Shown here: piece by piece, positions 11,335 to 24,750 of the stretch | How positions within the stretch are numbered: the stretch's first letter is position 1 | Layout: every line of letters begins with the position of its first letter | DNA from: Welwitschia mirabilis | Lineage: Eukaryota; Gnetophyta; Gnetopsida; Welwitschiales | Assembly: GCA_051453625.1 (NCBI GenBank) | Contig: JBOZIK010000001.1 | Location: 245,526,309 to 245,590,308 of the forward strand | Reading direction: 5' to 3' | Length of the DNA stretch: 64,000 nt | Notes under the pieces: generated by a model | What the model was told of the DNA's origin: nothing | What the model saw: only the letters and a program-made list of their open reading frames with translations | Database searches by the model: none | Translations under genes and position numbers: made by a program

Positions 11335-13300
11335 AATTAACTTAATATAATTATAAAAATCTAAATTCAAATTTATGCTCTTATTTTGAAGGGACAAAAA
11401 AGGAGGCGAATCTCAAAAATTAGAGGGCTAGTTAGAAAAATCACTGTATTCATAGCATTTTAGTATTAATGTAGATGGTATTATTAGAACTAAGGGAATA
11501 TTTCTGATTTCTAATGTAGATGAAATTAGATATAAGTTAATTTTTAAATTTCATAATCCACTTATAGTAGGTTATCCTTGAGGAACTAAAATTTATCAAA
11601 ATATAAAACAAAATTTTTGATGGTCAGGGATGAAAAAGGATACAGCAAAATTTGTGCTAAAGTGTCTTAATTATCAATCAGCTAAAGNNNNNNNNNNNNN
11701 NNNNNNNNNNNNNNNNNNNNNNNNNNNNNNNNNNNNNNNNNNNNNNNNNNNNNNNNNNNNTTAGTAGATAAAATTATCTCAAAGTAATCATAAAGTTAAA
11801 TTACTATCCTTATTTTGAATGAGTAAAAAAAGGATAAGAATTCTCAAAAATTAAAGGACTAATTATAAAAATCACTACATTCATAGCATTATGATATTAT
11901 TAGATTCAAGGGATGATTTCTAATTTCTAGTGTAGATGAAATTAGATATAAGATCATGTTTAAATTTCATAGTCCACCTATAGTGGGTCATCCTTGAGGA
12001 ACTAAAATTTATCAAAATATGAAAAAATATTTAGATGTTCAGGGGTGAAAAAGGATAGAGAAAAATTTGTGTTAAGGTGTCTTAATTGTNNNNNNNNNNN
12101 NNNNNNNNNNNNNNNNNNNNNNNNNNNNNNNNNNNNNNNNNNNNNNNNNNNNNNNNNNNNNNNNNNNNNNNNNNNNNNNNNNNNNNNNNATTTGTGCTAA
12201 AGTGTCTTAATTATCAATAAGCTAAAGAAGAACATAGAGATCTATCAGAAGTACTTTATTCTCATGATATTCTAGGATATAAATGAAATATGATTTGCAT
12301 GGACTTTATTATATAACTTCTAAAGACTCAAAGAGGTAATAACTCTATTATGATGGTAATTAATAAAGAAACTAAGTTAGCACATTTCATTCCTATTAAA
12401 TTTACTTATGATATTAAAGATATAGATAAAGTACATATTTAAAATGTTGTNNNNNNNNNNNNNNNNNNNNNNNNNNNNNNNNNNNNNNNNNNNNNNNNNN
12501 NNNNNNNNNNNNNNNNNNNNNNNNNNNNNNNNNNNNNNNNNNNNNNNNNNAGATAAAGTACATATTTAAAATGTTGTTCAATTATATGATGTTCTTTTAG
12601 TAATAATCTATGATAAACATTCAAAATTTACTCCTAAGTTTTGATAAGGATTACAAATGAGTTTAGGAATCAAGTTAAATATAAGCACTACATTTGCTCC
12701 TCAAATAGATGATTAAGAAGAAAGAGTTAATCAAATTTTAAAAGGTTTTTTAGAGCATGTATTCTAAATAAATCCAAAAGTTGGTAAGAGTATTTACATT
12801 AGTAGAATTTGCAAATAGTTATCAAAGCTCATCTTAAATGTCTTTATTTGAAGTCCCATATTATAGGACTAGACATGTCATGAAAAATGGACATTAAAAG
12901 GAGGATTATTATGAATAGAATTAAAGAAGTAGTGGATAAACAAAGGATGTATGAAAACTATTGAAACGAGATTTTGAGTTCAAAATAAGGTAATCATGTA
13001 AGTCTTAAAGTATTACTAATGAAATCAATAATGAGAGAAGTTAAGAGATTAAAATTAGCTCCTTGATTCATTGAACCATTTACAATATTAGAAAGAATTG
13101 AACATGTTGCATATAAATGTGTTCTACCTTTTCAATTATTGCACATGCATGATGTTTTCTATGCAAGTATGCTNNNNNNNNNNNNNNNNNNNNNNNNNNN
13201 NNNNNNNNNNNNNNNNNNNNNNNNNNNNNTATAGAAAAGCTAGAATTAGTTCTAGACTAATGAACTATCAATTTATGAAATAAGGAGATCCATCAAGTGA
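11335..13300 (+). mobile_element. Ty3/gypsy chromovirus relic: integrase and C-terminus
   Basis: The zinc-binding HHCC end reads GMKKDTAKFVLKCLNYQSAK near 11625-11687. It is repeated in diverged form at 11761-12089, and its end recurs after 12190. The catalytic core follows, with MDFIIQLLKTQRGNNSIMMV near 12300-12355, AHFIPIKFTYD near 12378 and IIYDKHSKFTPKF near 12605-12640 (the second-Asp region). The C-terminal part has WF/LAP-PFTILERIEHVAYKCVLP features near 13060-13130. Stops and three gaps (11688-11760, 12090-12189, 12451-12550) break it. Confidence 0.85.
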
Positions 13301-13467
13301 AGATAAAGTGAAGTAATCATAGATTTTATAATGCTACTTAGGAGATAGAGGAAATAATGAAAATTCAATACCCAAATCATTTTGAATGTCATAATATGTA
13401 GTTAAGTGTTTCAAAGCTCTTCATGTATGTTGATTTCTAGGAGTGAATAAGTCTAAGTAAGGGAGGA

Positions 13468-14640
13468 TGTCATATTCCATATTTTGTAAACCTTAATTAT
13501 CTAGATATTAAGCATATTATGATTTTAAATAAATGATAAATTACTCTTCTTTAAAGTCCTTGTCAAAATAAGATGATATTTTAAATTAATTTTAGTTTGT
13601 AAGTTTAATAATTCAACATGAAAATGATAATAATTATATTAGAAGGTTATTATCAGAAAGTTTATCTAAACATTTAAAATTAGATAACCCAACTATGTAA
13701 AAAATTAAATTCACATAAGAAAGATAATAAATTGAAAATTTCAAAAGAACATAATAATATATTTTACATCTTATTTGTTCATTTAAATTCTTGATAAATT
13801 TGATAAGTATACTATATTATGAATAGAAATTTTCTTATTTATGTTGTGTGATTGATAAATTCTATGCATTATGAAATAAATGATTATATGAATAAGTACA
13901 TGCACTCTTACCTAGAACTATGAATAGTAAATGAGTAGATTTGCTCTATAATGACTTTTATCTTCTTGAGATGTATAAGGACAATTGATTCATTGCATAT
14001 TTATTTGGAATTGAGGAGTTCACCTCATTATGCCACATGACAATTTTGAGATTTATACATTTATTCTTTTTATGCATGTTTTGAATAAATTAAACTTACT
14101 TATGATTCTATGAAGGATTAATAAAAAGATATCATGAGAAAATGATGCATGTAATTAACCTAGCTAATTAAAGCAAGGAGATTACTCGACCTAGTTAAGT
14201 GCATGAGTCATAAATATGATCTTTTTTTGTACTCTAATGTTACCTATTACTCATCCTACTTATCAATTATAACTCACATAATCTTGTAATCCTGAGCTAT
14301 GTGTATTTTCGTTATCTATATATAGAAATCATTTCCTCTCTTGCAAAGGAGGAGATACTTTTCATATTTCATGCAAGTGCATTTTCTTTTTTCCCTTCTC
14401 TTCTTTTTTAATTTTATACTTGTGAATCTTGGAGCTTGAAAGTTTGAAGCTAAAGACTCTTAAACTTGAATTGGATCTTCATAAGCCTTCAACCATCAAG
14501 GACTTACTAATCTTTCTAAGTAAGGACATTACTCATGTTTTTCATATGATCTTGTTTTTAAAAGATTCTAGTAGAGTGACGATATATTGCATTAGGCCAT
14601 TATTATGATTACCTTGAAATTATTTTTTTAATTTTATTTC
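13468..14640 (+). mobile_element. Probable 3' LTR of the chromovirus relic, copy 1
   Basis: The purine-rich AAGGGAGGA is followed directly by TGTCATATTCC, the usual polypurine tract and LTR start of Tekay/Del elements. The integrase C-terminus ends just upstream. The segment contains a TATATATAG box followed by a pyrimidine-rich leader-like stretch, as in an LTR promoter. It runs into a 100-N gap, so the 3' boundary is not seen. A second copy follows at 14765. Confidence 0.65.
14317..14325 (+). promoter_or_regulatory. TATA-like box inside the LTR
   Basis: TATATATAG lies about 850 bases into the putative LTR and is followed by TTTCCTCTCTTGCAAAGGAGG. The second LTR copy has TACATATAG at the equivalent position (15625-15633). 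The placement suits the U3/R boundary of an LTR promoter. Activity is doubtful, since the element is decayed. Confidence 0.4.
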
Positions 14641-14764
14641 NNNNNNNNNNNNNNNNNNNNNNNNNNNNNNNNNNNNNNNNNNNNNNNNNNNNNNNNNNNN
14701 NNNNNNNNNNNNNNNNNNNNNNNNNNNNNNNNNNNNNNNNTAAATTAGTCTAAGTAGGGGAGGA

Positions 14765-15950
14765 TGTAATATCCTATATTGTGTAAAACATAATTACCTA
14801 GATATTAATCATATCATGATTTTAAATAGATGATGAATTACTCTTCTTTAAAGGCCTTGTCAAAATAAGATGATATTTTAAAGTAATTTTAGTTTGTCAT
14901 CTTAATAATTCAACATGAAAATGATAATAATTATGTTAGAAGGTTAGTATGAGAAAAGTTATCTAAACATTTAAAATTAGATAACCCCATTATGTAAAAA
15001 ATTAAAATCACAAGAGAAATCTAATAAATTAAAAATTTTAAAAGTACATAATAATATATTTTACACCTTATTTATTCATTTAAATTCTTGGTAAATTCGA
15101 TAAGTATACAATATTATGAATAGACATTTTCTTCTTTATGTTGTGTGATTGATAAATTCTATGCATTATGAAATAAATTCATATATGAATAGGTACATGC
15201 ACTCTTACCTAGAACTAAGAATAATAAATGAGCAGATTTACTCTACAATGAACTTTTATCTTCTTGAGATGTATAAGAACACTTTATTCATAGCATATTT
15301 ATTGTTTTATTCATTGGAATTGAAGAGTTCATTTCATTATGCCATATGACAATATTGAAATTTGTACATTTATTCTTTTTATGCATGTTTTTAGTAAATT
15401 AAACATACTTATAATCCTATGAAGGATTAATAAGAAGCTACCATGAGAAAATGATGCATGTAATTAACCTTGCTAATTAAAGCAAGGAGATTACTCGCTT
15501 AGTTAAGTGAATAAGTTAAAAATATGATCTTGTTTTGTACTCTAATGTTAATTATTACTCATCCTACTTATTAATTATAACTTACATAATCTTGTAATTT
15601 TAAGCTTTGTTTCTTTTCATTATCTACATATAGAAATCTTTTCCTCTCTTGCAAAGGAGGAGATACCTTTCATTTTTCATTCAAGTGCATTTCCTTTTTT
15701 TCCTTTTTCTTCCTTTTTATTTTCATACTTGTGAAGCTTGAAGCCTAAAATCTTGAAGCTAAAGACTCTTAAACTTAGGTCTTCATAAACCTTCAACCAT
15801 TAAGGACTTACTAATCTTTCTAAGTAAGGCCTTTACTCATGTTTTTCATATGATCTCATTTTTAAAAGCTTCTAGTAGAGTGATGATATATTGCATTAGG
15901 TAATTATTATGATTACCTAGAAATTACTTTTTTAATTTTATTTTATTTTA
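14765..15950 (+). mobile_element. Probable LTR copy 2, adjacent direct repeat
   Basis: This segment is collinear with 13468-14640 across its whole length, with small indels and substitutions. It again follows a purine tract (AGTAGGGGAGGA) instead of a primer-binding site. So it is a second 3'-LTR-type copy, not a 5' LTR. The two lie on either side of a 100-N gap (14641-14740). They may be a real tandem arrangement or two paralogues or haplotypes placed side by side by the scaffolder. Confidence 0.65.
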
Positions 15951-18700
15951 TTGGCTCTCATCAAGACACGAAAGAGATATGGAGGGTCTCTTATGCTTGG
16001 TGATGGAGGTTACTAATGGATGATTATGGCCAAGTAACCAGGGAGTTTACTATTGAAAAAAANNNNNNNNNNNNNNNNNNNNNNNNNNNNNNNNNNNNNN
16101 NNNNNNNNNNNNNNNNNNNNNNNNNNNNNNNNNNNNNNNNNNNNNNNNNNNNNNNNNNNNNNNNNNNNNNNNNNNNNNNNNNNNNNNNNNNNNNNNNNNN
16201 NNNNNNNNNNNNNNNNNNNNNNNNNNNNNNNNNNNNNNNNNNNNNNNNNNNNNNNNNNNNNNNNNNNNNNNNNNNNNNNNNNNNNNNNNNNNNNNNNNNN
16301 NNNNNNNNNNNNNNNNNNNNNNNNNNNNNNNNNNATTATGTAAACATTACCATATTTTTTATAGTGAAACCTAAATTTCCAAAATAGAGGCATATATTAA
16401 AAATACCATAACTTGTTAATTAGTAGGTATTAATTAGTGAAATTTTTTATAATTTTGGGATTACGTTATGATTATGAAAATACAAAAACAATAATTTCTA
16501 TAATGTGTAAAAATTTTTAAAAAATTTATTTGTTAAATTACATTAAGAAATAAATGTAAAAAATAATAAGTAATTAATTTATATTTTTGTAACTAACTGT
16601 TAAGATATCTGAAAACTTAATCATTCTACATTATACGGAATTAAATAAGATTTAAATAGTTTCTTGAATAATTTAAAAACTAGAAGTATTTCAAAAGTTA
16701 TAATCATTTTAGTGTAGTGTAGTAGGATTGTATTTTTAGAAAATTTAACTTTTTTTAACATTAAAATATAATCTTAGAAACAATATTTTTAGAATTCCAA
16801 GATAGCTTATGTTAGTTTCTAAGGATCCTATTATGAACCTAATTTATGAAAAACTACTATAATTTAATTTTTTCATATTTTATTAATTATTAAATTTTTC
16901 ATTATGATATCTCCTTAAATCCTAAAAACATTATAATAAATGTCTTAAATTATAGAAAAATTATTGCATAAACTTGTCTAGGGAATTTAAGTATATAAGA
17001 CAAATTTCTATCAATTGCCTCAAGTTAATGTACTTATAAATAATATTTCATTTAGAGAAATTCTTCTTTTATCTTTTTCCTTTATTTTACTTTAGATATG
17101 CATTTTTCTTATAAGAGTTTTTACCTTAGTAGTTTAAGTAACATAAATATTCCTTTATTTATCACTTATTTTTTTGACTTATAATATAGCCATATGAGTC
17201 TTGGATAAATAATTATATCTTAATAACCATTCTTACAGTATACTTCTTTTGTCTATCTTCCTTACATAATGGAGATTGTCATATAATCATGGAAGAATGC
17301 TAATACAATTGGTGTAACTCCACTTATCGATTACTTTATTTTAGTACATTATTGGTATGTAATTTGATACATAGCAAATTTTTTTATTATTGAAAAGAAA
17401 AGAAAATAAAAGAATATTTCTTTTATTTAAATTTTCATTACTATAATTTTAAATATAAAGATATTCTAGTATTATTATTTTAGCTTTTATGATTATTTCT
17501 GTAAAATAAGCCTAATGATGATTAGAGTTATTATAACTAGGTACATAATCCATTGAATATTCACATTAGTTAGAATTTTATGCATGCATTTGTATGGTAT
17601 ATTCATTGAACAAGACTAAATCAAGATAATACTAATAATAATCATTTCATAATTAAGGTGGATTGCATCACATTATGTTTTTTCATAATATAGTTTTATT
17701 AGTGTATTTAATCATCACTTTCCTATCCTACCTATGTATGAACTTGCTTTAACTTAATATCTCAAGCTCTTAACATCAATGGATCATGTTGTAACTCTAG
17801 ATATTTTTTAAGGAAGTAGGGTTATTAGCAAGCATGCATCTAACTCATATACTATCTGTCTCCTATATTGAGGGCATATCAAAGCAAAGTGAAATCCTAT
17901 AAAGTTGATCCTAGCACTATTTATAGTTTATAACTTAAAGTAAAACCAACTCATATCTAGAGGATCGTCAGACATTGAGTTGGAATGCCATTAATGGTAT
18001 TTGCAACCTCCTATTATGTTAATTAAGTATTATCCTTAAACTTTTCCATGTATGTTTTATAATAAGTTTGCATACCCTTAATTATTTACAAGAATTATTT
18101 TATACGACTAAAACTAGAAAGAAATGGAGGACATAAATTCATGACATTGCTATTGTTTATAAATCAAAATAATTTAGAAATTACTTATAGGCAAATATAT
18201 AACATTTATATGATTTTTTTATTTTAGAATATAAAAATGCTAATAAAGGAATAAGTGAAATTTGATCCTACATTTCATTATATATATTAGGTAGTAATAT
18301 TAAGAAAGAAATAAATAAAAAAGCAAATGAAGAAAATAAATAGTGCTTAATATGGTTAAAAAAATAGGATGTAACAAAACATTAGTATGAAATCCAAAAA
18401 GAAGAAGCTAAATTTATCTAATNNNNNNNNAATTAATAACATTTGTTTTTCTTGTGGTTGTCTAATTAATATAGGTACTAAAGAGAACTTTATAAGTATA
18501 ACTTATGATCTTACATCTCTTCTCATGTTTTTAATCTAACATACCAACTACAATTATGTTGCTTACATTGCATATTAATTAAAAATTGTTAATTCAATCA
18601 AGGGCTTCTATAATAGGTTTAGATGTAATTTTAATTTTAAGTTTATTAATATCTATTTGANNNNNNNNNNTACATCTTTAATAAGCAAGAGGTTAATGGT
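15951..18700. other. AT-rich sequence, no gene seen
   Basis: The first 110 bases after the LTR copy (15951-16062) are somewhat more GC-rich and could be element leader sequence. The rest, including a 272-N gap (16063-16334) and small gaps at 18423-18430 and 18661-18670, shows no domain, repeat unit or RNA gene that I can recognise. Confidence 0.55.
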
Positions 18701-18789
18701 TTACAAATTTTAGCATAGTGTTAGTTAAATTTATAATAAAAACTAGTAGTCCAAGGAAAGGTCCTAATTGTTTGATATTTTAGGTGGGG

Positions 18790-19450
18790 TAATACTATTG
18801 ATGATGTTAATTTTAATTGGTTCTTCCACTAGAAATATGGTGTTCTAGCATAATACCCTATTTTACTAAGAAATCTCTTTTCTTTAAACTTAAGTATAAA
18901 CTTCTTTAATGTAATAATCTAGGGCCTATTCTAATCTTTCCATGATTTGATTAAAATAATATCCAAATATAGAAATTTTAATAGATTTTTTAATAATATT
19001 TATATATAATCCCATCATGGCTCTTTTAAAGTTACCTAGTGCATTACATAAATTAAAGGGCATTTTCCTAAATGAAAAAGTACCAAAGAAGGAGCAACAT
19101 TATTTTAGCTTAATAGTCACTAGCTATGAAAACTTAGTTATATCCACTATAGCCTTTAAAAAAATAATAATATTAGTTATTTCAGATGTAGTCAAGAAGT
19201 TACTTTAGAAAGGGTAGTGGACAATGATCTTTCTTAATTACTTTATTAAGTTTTCAAGAATCTATACACATAGAGAACTATCCAACTTTTTTTGGTAGTA
19301 TGGTTAAGGAGCTAACCCAATTACTATCTAAAATTGCGTAAATAACTATAGCATCCATAAGTTTAATAATTTTTTCTTTGATAACTTGCTTAAGTGTTAG
19401 ATTTAGTATTCTTTAAGGTTTTCTAATTGGTTCAGCATTATCTTTTTAAT
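18790..19450 (-). mobile_element. Athila-like Ty3/gypsy relic: reverse transcriptase
   Basis: On the minus strand, 19098-19017 reads FGTFSFRKMPFNLCNALG followed by NFKRAMMG. This is the FAFRRMPFGLCNAPATFQR block typical of Athila-type reverse transcriptase. Upstream in the element (19330-19220) come WVSSLTILPKK and a KDHCPLP-like block. Downstream, to about 18790, the expected C-terminal palm/thumb order follows (MERLE, IFLVEE, ITPPK). The YxDD box is not preserved. Frameshifts and stops are frequent, so it is inactive. Confidence 0.8.
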
Positions 19451-19811
19451 AAATTTTATATTAAACAACAGAGGGAGGAATTACACCAAGGTTTTTATGA
19501 TTCTAGGTAAAAGCAACATTTTTATATAAGAAGATGAATTAAGGACTTCTCTTATTATGACGTAAGTTGTTCATTAATCGTCAAGGATTTTTTATGGTTA
19601 CAATGAATGAAGATGTACTTAAACCATTGGGTAATTATTTAGGATAAATTTCATAATCATCACTTATAAAAGTTGGATATCCATCTTAGTGAAGTAAACA
19701 TTTTAATAGATAGAACTTTTTGGATGTTATACTCAATAAGCATTTTAAAGGTATCATTAATTCCTACTTTTTAATCATTACCTAAAAGGTCATATCATAA
19801 TTACAATCGTT

Positions 19812-20330
19812 TTAAGAACTAAGGCTATCTAAAATATTAACAAACTTAGAATACTCATTAAATAAGGATTTGTTGAATAAGGTTAAGAGCCTTTCCTCTA
19901 TAGGATTATTTTGGAAGAGAATAATGAATTTAATGTTTTCATTGATTTCTAATTCATTCTTCATATCCTTCTCTGTTACATTAAAGACTCTTATCATAAA
20001 TTTCTTATTACCAACATAATATTTCATCATAATAGTTTGAGTATTTATGACATAGTATGTAGTAGCATAAAAATAGTTTTTAAGAATTAATGGATAACAT
20101 TTTTCATGTTTAACTTTAATGACAACCACATATATTAAGTAGTAATATTTCACAATTTATATTACTAAATGTTACATTATTCTTATAGGTCTTTTAATGA
20201 TTGAATTAACTAGATATAACAAAATTTTCATTTGTTTTATCTTATTTTCTAGCCCAAATGTTTTGCATATGTTAAGTGGCATAACATTTACACTAGCTTC
20301 AACATCAATCAAAGGCTTTTTAATTCTTTT
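19812..20330 (-). mobile_element. Athila-like Ty3/gypsy relic: protease region
   Basis: The minus-strand translation near 20317-20253 gives LIDVEASVNVMPLNICKT. The pattern follows the retroelement aspartic protease block (LIDSGASxNVMP), but the active-site Ser-Gly has become Val-Glu. A 113-codon open stretch (20153-19812) follows and contains KKFMIRVFNVTEKD, the flanking protease/linker part. It precedes the reverse transcriptase in the order expected for gag-pol. A second copy lies at about 22430-22980. Confidence 0.7.
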
Positions 20331-21891
20331 GTTTCTTCTAATGCAACACTCATAGTTGTTTCCCTAAAATGTTTAAATATTGAGCACTTTTTAATAAGTA
20401 AGCTAAAGTATATTATGTCATAATGACTTGACTAGGTATGACTTGTTTTTATTTTCTATTCATTAAATTTGTACACACTTGAGAATGTTTATGTTTGTCT
20501 TGAAATGGTTTCCAAAAATATAACTTTATGCTCACATATTGCATCACAGACTTAAGGTATTCATATAGGTTAAATTGTTTTCAATCTATTAATACATGGA
20601 TTAACTTATTTCTATACTTGTTGCACTTAATTTGTGTTGGTTTTTTACTTCTCACTAAGGTTTGAAGGGAATTTTATATTTTGAAGGATTTTAATGTTAT
20701 CATTATGCTTTCTATTTCCTTTGTTCTATGGTTTCAATGTTTCTCCAATTAGAGTAGATGGATTTCACTTCTAATTACTACTTTCCAATCCTCTTTGACA
20801 TCATTTGTATTAGGAAGGATTTGGATAGTAAGACTACTTTAGGATCTTTGATTTTCTATAATGGTTTTTTGTAACACCCCTATGAGATTTTCTATGTTTT
20901 TCCTTTGACTTTTAATATGTTTTTGGTAGTTTCTTGAATTTTCATAAGTTCTTTAATTGAATCATAAAGTGAGCCACCTCAGTTACTTTGAAAGTTATAA
21001 GAACTTGCTTGGAGATTTTAATTTCTATACCTATTTTTAAAAGCGATTTTAAAAGTATGTAGTAGTTCATTGTTTCTTTGTTGAAATTGTTGATTTCTTC
21101 TATTCATATTAGAACTTTGGTTAAAATCATAAAAATCTTTGAAGACCATCTCTTTACAAGTGGGTAACATTGGACATTGTTTAATTTTATGGAATCATCT
21201 TTCTAAATCTTATAAAATGAGTAACAAGATAAGGATTTCTCATGTATTATCATGGAATCATCTATATCTGTAGTGTATTCATATAAGATGGTGATTAGAT
21301 CTTTAATGAAGTTACTGTGGCACATTGATTCATCATTCTAGAATTTCTTGAGATCCTTCAACATTTTGCCTATAGATTTACTTTCCCTAGGTGTTAGTTT
21401 TGACATAGTTTATCTAGTTTCTAATAACTCCTCTAAATACTTTGAAGCATTCTCTAAAGTTAAGTTGATAAGATTACCTTCATAAGAAAAAGAGAGAAAT
21501 TTTTTTATCTAGTTATTTATCCTATAATAGAAATGTTTAATCAACTCTTCCCTTAAAAAATTATCCACAAAGTTAGATGAAGATGCTACAAGAAAATTAT
21601 CATAAGTTATTACATAATTTTCATAAGGTTATTAGGAGATTTTCATGATTTCTTTTCTTCTTTGTTTCATAGATGTTTCACTTACAAGATGTTTAATGAA
21701 GGAATTTTGGATTGCTTTCCAATATTTTAGACTTTGTTGCAAAATGGTCTTTGTCTAATCTTTAGCTTTATCTCTTAAGATAAAAAGAAAGATCATCATG
21801 TAAGTTATATCACTAATTTTCTTTTTTTCATATTCCAAGATAAGGATAATATGCTCAATTTTAGCTAAATGTTGAAAAGAGTCTCATCATT
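20331..21891 (-). mobile_element. Athila-like Ty3/gypsy relic: gag region, copy 1
   Basis: This lies upstream of the protease on the same strand and is collinear with 23000-24535. Decayed frames contain Lys/Asn-rich stretches and a segment read as SKYLEELLETR followed by LTPRESKSIGKMLKD. The position and the second copy support a gag assignment, but no zinc knuckle was identified. The segment ends at a 100-N gap (21892-21991). Confidence 0.55.
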
Positions 21892-21991
21892 NNNNNNNNN
21901 NNNNNNNNNNNNNNNNNNNNNNNNNNNNNNNNNNNNNNNNNNNNNNNNNNNNNNNNNNNNNNNNNNNNNNNNNNNNNNNNNNNNNNNNNNN

Positions 21992-24750
21992 ACCTAAATG
22001 ACTATAGCATCCATAAGTTTAATAACTTCATCTTTGATAACTTGCTTAAGTGTTATATTTATTCTTCTTTAGGGTTTCCTAATTGGTTTAGCATTATCTT
22101 TTTAATAAATTTTATATTAAACAACAGAGGTAGGAAGTGCATTATGGTTTTTATGATTCCAGATAAAAGCACATATTTTTGAGTAAGAAGTTGAATTAAG
22201 AATTTCTTTTATTATGAAGGGAGGTTTTCATTAATTCTCAAGGATTCTTTTGATTACAATGAATGAAGATGTACTTTAAACCATTGGGTAATTATTTAGG
22301 GTAAATTTGATAATCATCACTTATAAAAGTTGGATATCCATCTTAGTGAAGTAAACGTTTTAATAGATAGACCTTTTTGGATGTCACACTCAGTGAGCAT
22401 TTTAAAAGTATCATTAATTCCTTCTTTTTAATCATCACCTAAAAGTTCATTGTCATAATTACAATATTTTGAAGAATTAAGGCTACCTAGAATATTAACA
22501 TACTTAGAATAATCATTAAATAAGGATTTGTTGGTTAAGGTTAAGAGCCTTTTCTCTATAGGATGATTTGGAAAGATCATAATGAATTTAATGTTTTCAT
22601 TTATTTCTAATTCATCCTTCATATCCCTCTCTATTACATCAAAGACTCTTATCATAAATTTCTTATTACCAACATGATATTTCATCATAATAGTTTAAGT
22701 ATTTATGACATAGTATGTAGTAGTGTAAAAATATTTTTCTAGAAGTAATGGATAACATTTTTCATGCTTAGCTTTAATGACAACCACATATATTAAGTAG
22801 TAAGATTTCACAATTTATATTACTAAATATTAGATTATTCTTATAGGTCTTTTAATGATTGAATTCACTAGTTATAACAAAATTTTCATTTGTTTTATAC
22901 TATTTTCTAACCCAAACGTTTTTCATATGTTAAGCGACATAACATTTACATGAGTTCTAACATCAATCAAAGGCTTTTTAATCATTTTGTTCCTTTAAAT
23001 GCAACACTCATAGTTGTATCCCTAATATGTTTAAATATTGAGCACTTTTTCATAGGTAAGTTAAAGATATATTATATCATAATGATTGACTAGGTATGAT
23101 TTGTTTTTGTTTTCTCTTCATTAAATTTTTACACACTTGAGAATGTTTAGGTTTGTTTTACAACAATTTCCAAAAATATAACTTTATGCTCACGTATTGC
23201 ATCACAAACTTAAGGTATTCATATAGGTTAAATAGTTTTCAATTGACTAATACATGGATTAACTTATTCCCAGACTTGTTGCAGTTTATTTGTGTTGTTT
23301 TTGATCTCTCATTAAGGTTTGAAGGGAAGTTTATATTTTGAATGATTTTAATGTTATCATTATGCTTTATATTTTCTTTTTTTTATTGTATCAATGTTTC
23401 TCCAATTAGAGTAAGATGGATTTCACTTTTAATTACTGCTTTCCAATCCTCTTTAACATCATTTGGTTTAGGAAGGATTTGGATAGTAAGACTACTTAGG
23501 ATCTTTGATTTTCTATAACACTCCTATGAGATTTTCTATGTGTTTCCTTTTACTTTTATTATGTTTTTGATAGTTCGTTGTATTTTCTTAAGTTCTTTAA
23601 TTGAATCATAAAGTAAATCACCTCAGTTGCTTTAAAATTTATAAGAACTTGGTTGGAGTTTTTAATTTTCATACCTATTTTTAAAAGAGGTTTTAAAAGT
23701 ATGTATTGGTTCATTATTTCCTTGTTGAAATTGTTGATTAATTCTATTCATATTAGAACTTTGGTTAAAATCATAAAAATTTTCAAAGAGTGTCTCTTTA
23801 CAAGTGGGGAACATTGGATATTTTTTAATTGTGTGGAATCATCTTTCCAAATATTATAAAACAAGCAACAAGATAAGGGTTTTTCATGTATTATCATGGA
23901 ATCATCTATATATATAGTGTATTTATATAATATGATAATTATATCTCTAATGAAGTTACTATGACACATTGATTCATCATGCTAAAATTTCTTGAGATCC
24001 TTCAACATTTTGCCTATAGATTTATTTTCCCTAGGTTTTTGTTTTGACCAAGTTTGACTAGTTCCTACTAACTCCTCTAAATACTTTCAAGCATTCTCTA
24101 AAGTTAAGTTGATAATATTATCTTCATAAGAAAAAGAGATAAGTTTTTTTATCTACTTATTTATCTTATAATAGAAATGTTTAATTAACTCTTCCCTTGA
24201 AAAATTCTCCATAGGATTAGATGAACATGCTGCAAGAAANNNNNNNNNNNNNNNNNNNNNNNNNNNNNNNNNNNNNNNNNNNNNNNNNNNNNNNNNNNNN
24301 NNNNNNNNNNNNNNNNNNNNNNNNNNNNNNNNNNNNNNNNNNNNNNNNNNNNNNNNNNNNNNNNNNNNNNNNNNNNNNNNNNNNNNNNNNNNNNNNNNNN
24401 NNNNNNNNNNNNNNNNNNNNNNNNNNNNNNNNNNNNNNNNNNNNNNNNNTATATTACTAATTTTCTTTTTTTCATATTTTGAGATAAGGATAAGATGCTC
24501 AATTTTAGATAAATGTTGAAAAGATTTCTTATCATCTTATCCTAAAAACATTGAATAGGCTTGAGATTTTTCAATTCTATACCATCCTCCCCATGGAAAT
24601 CAAAAGGGTTCTAAACTTTGCTTTTCCACTTATAATGAGATCTTTAAGGAATTAGTGGAAAACATTAGAACCTTAATTCATGTTTGATGAAATATTATTT
24701 GAAGGATTGTTGGAAGTGATTTTTAATACATGATTAGGATGAGCACTAAA
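21992..24750 (-). mobile_element. Athila-like Ty3/gypsy relic: protease and gag, copy 2
   Basis: This is a near-parallel copy of 19340-21890, offset by about 2.65 kb, with scattered substitutions. An 86-codon open stretch (22688-22428) matches the copy-1 protease flank (KKFMIRVFDVIERDMKDE). The protease block near 22975-22912 reads LIDVRTHVNVMSLNI, also without its catalytic residues. The far end (about 24600-24540) reads PFDFHGEDGIELKNLKPIQC, so the element continues beyond copy 1. A 210-N gap (24240-24449) interrupts the gag part. Confidence 0.65.

Noticed and set aside
15149-15349. 66-codon open stretch inside LTR copy 2
   Set aside because: It lies in the LTR, and the equivalent region of copy 1 does not keep the frame.
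19017-19208. 63-codon plus-strand open stretch
   Set aside because: It is antisense to the minus-strand reverse-transcriptase block that fits Athila RT in the same bases.
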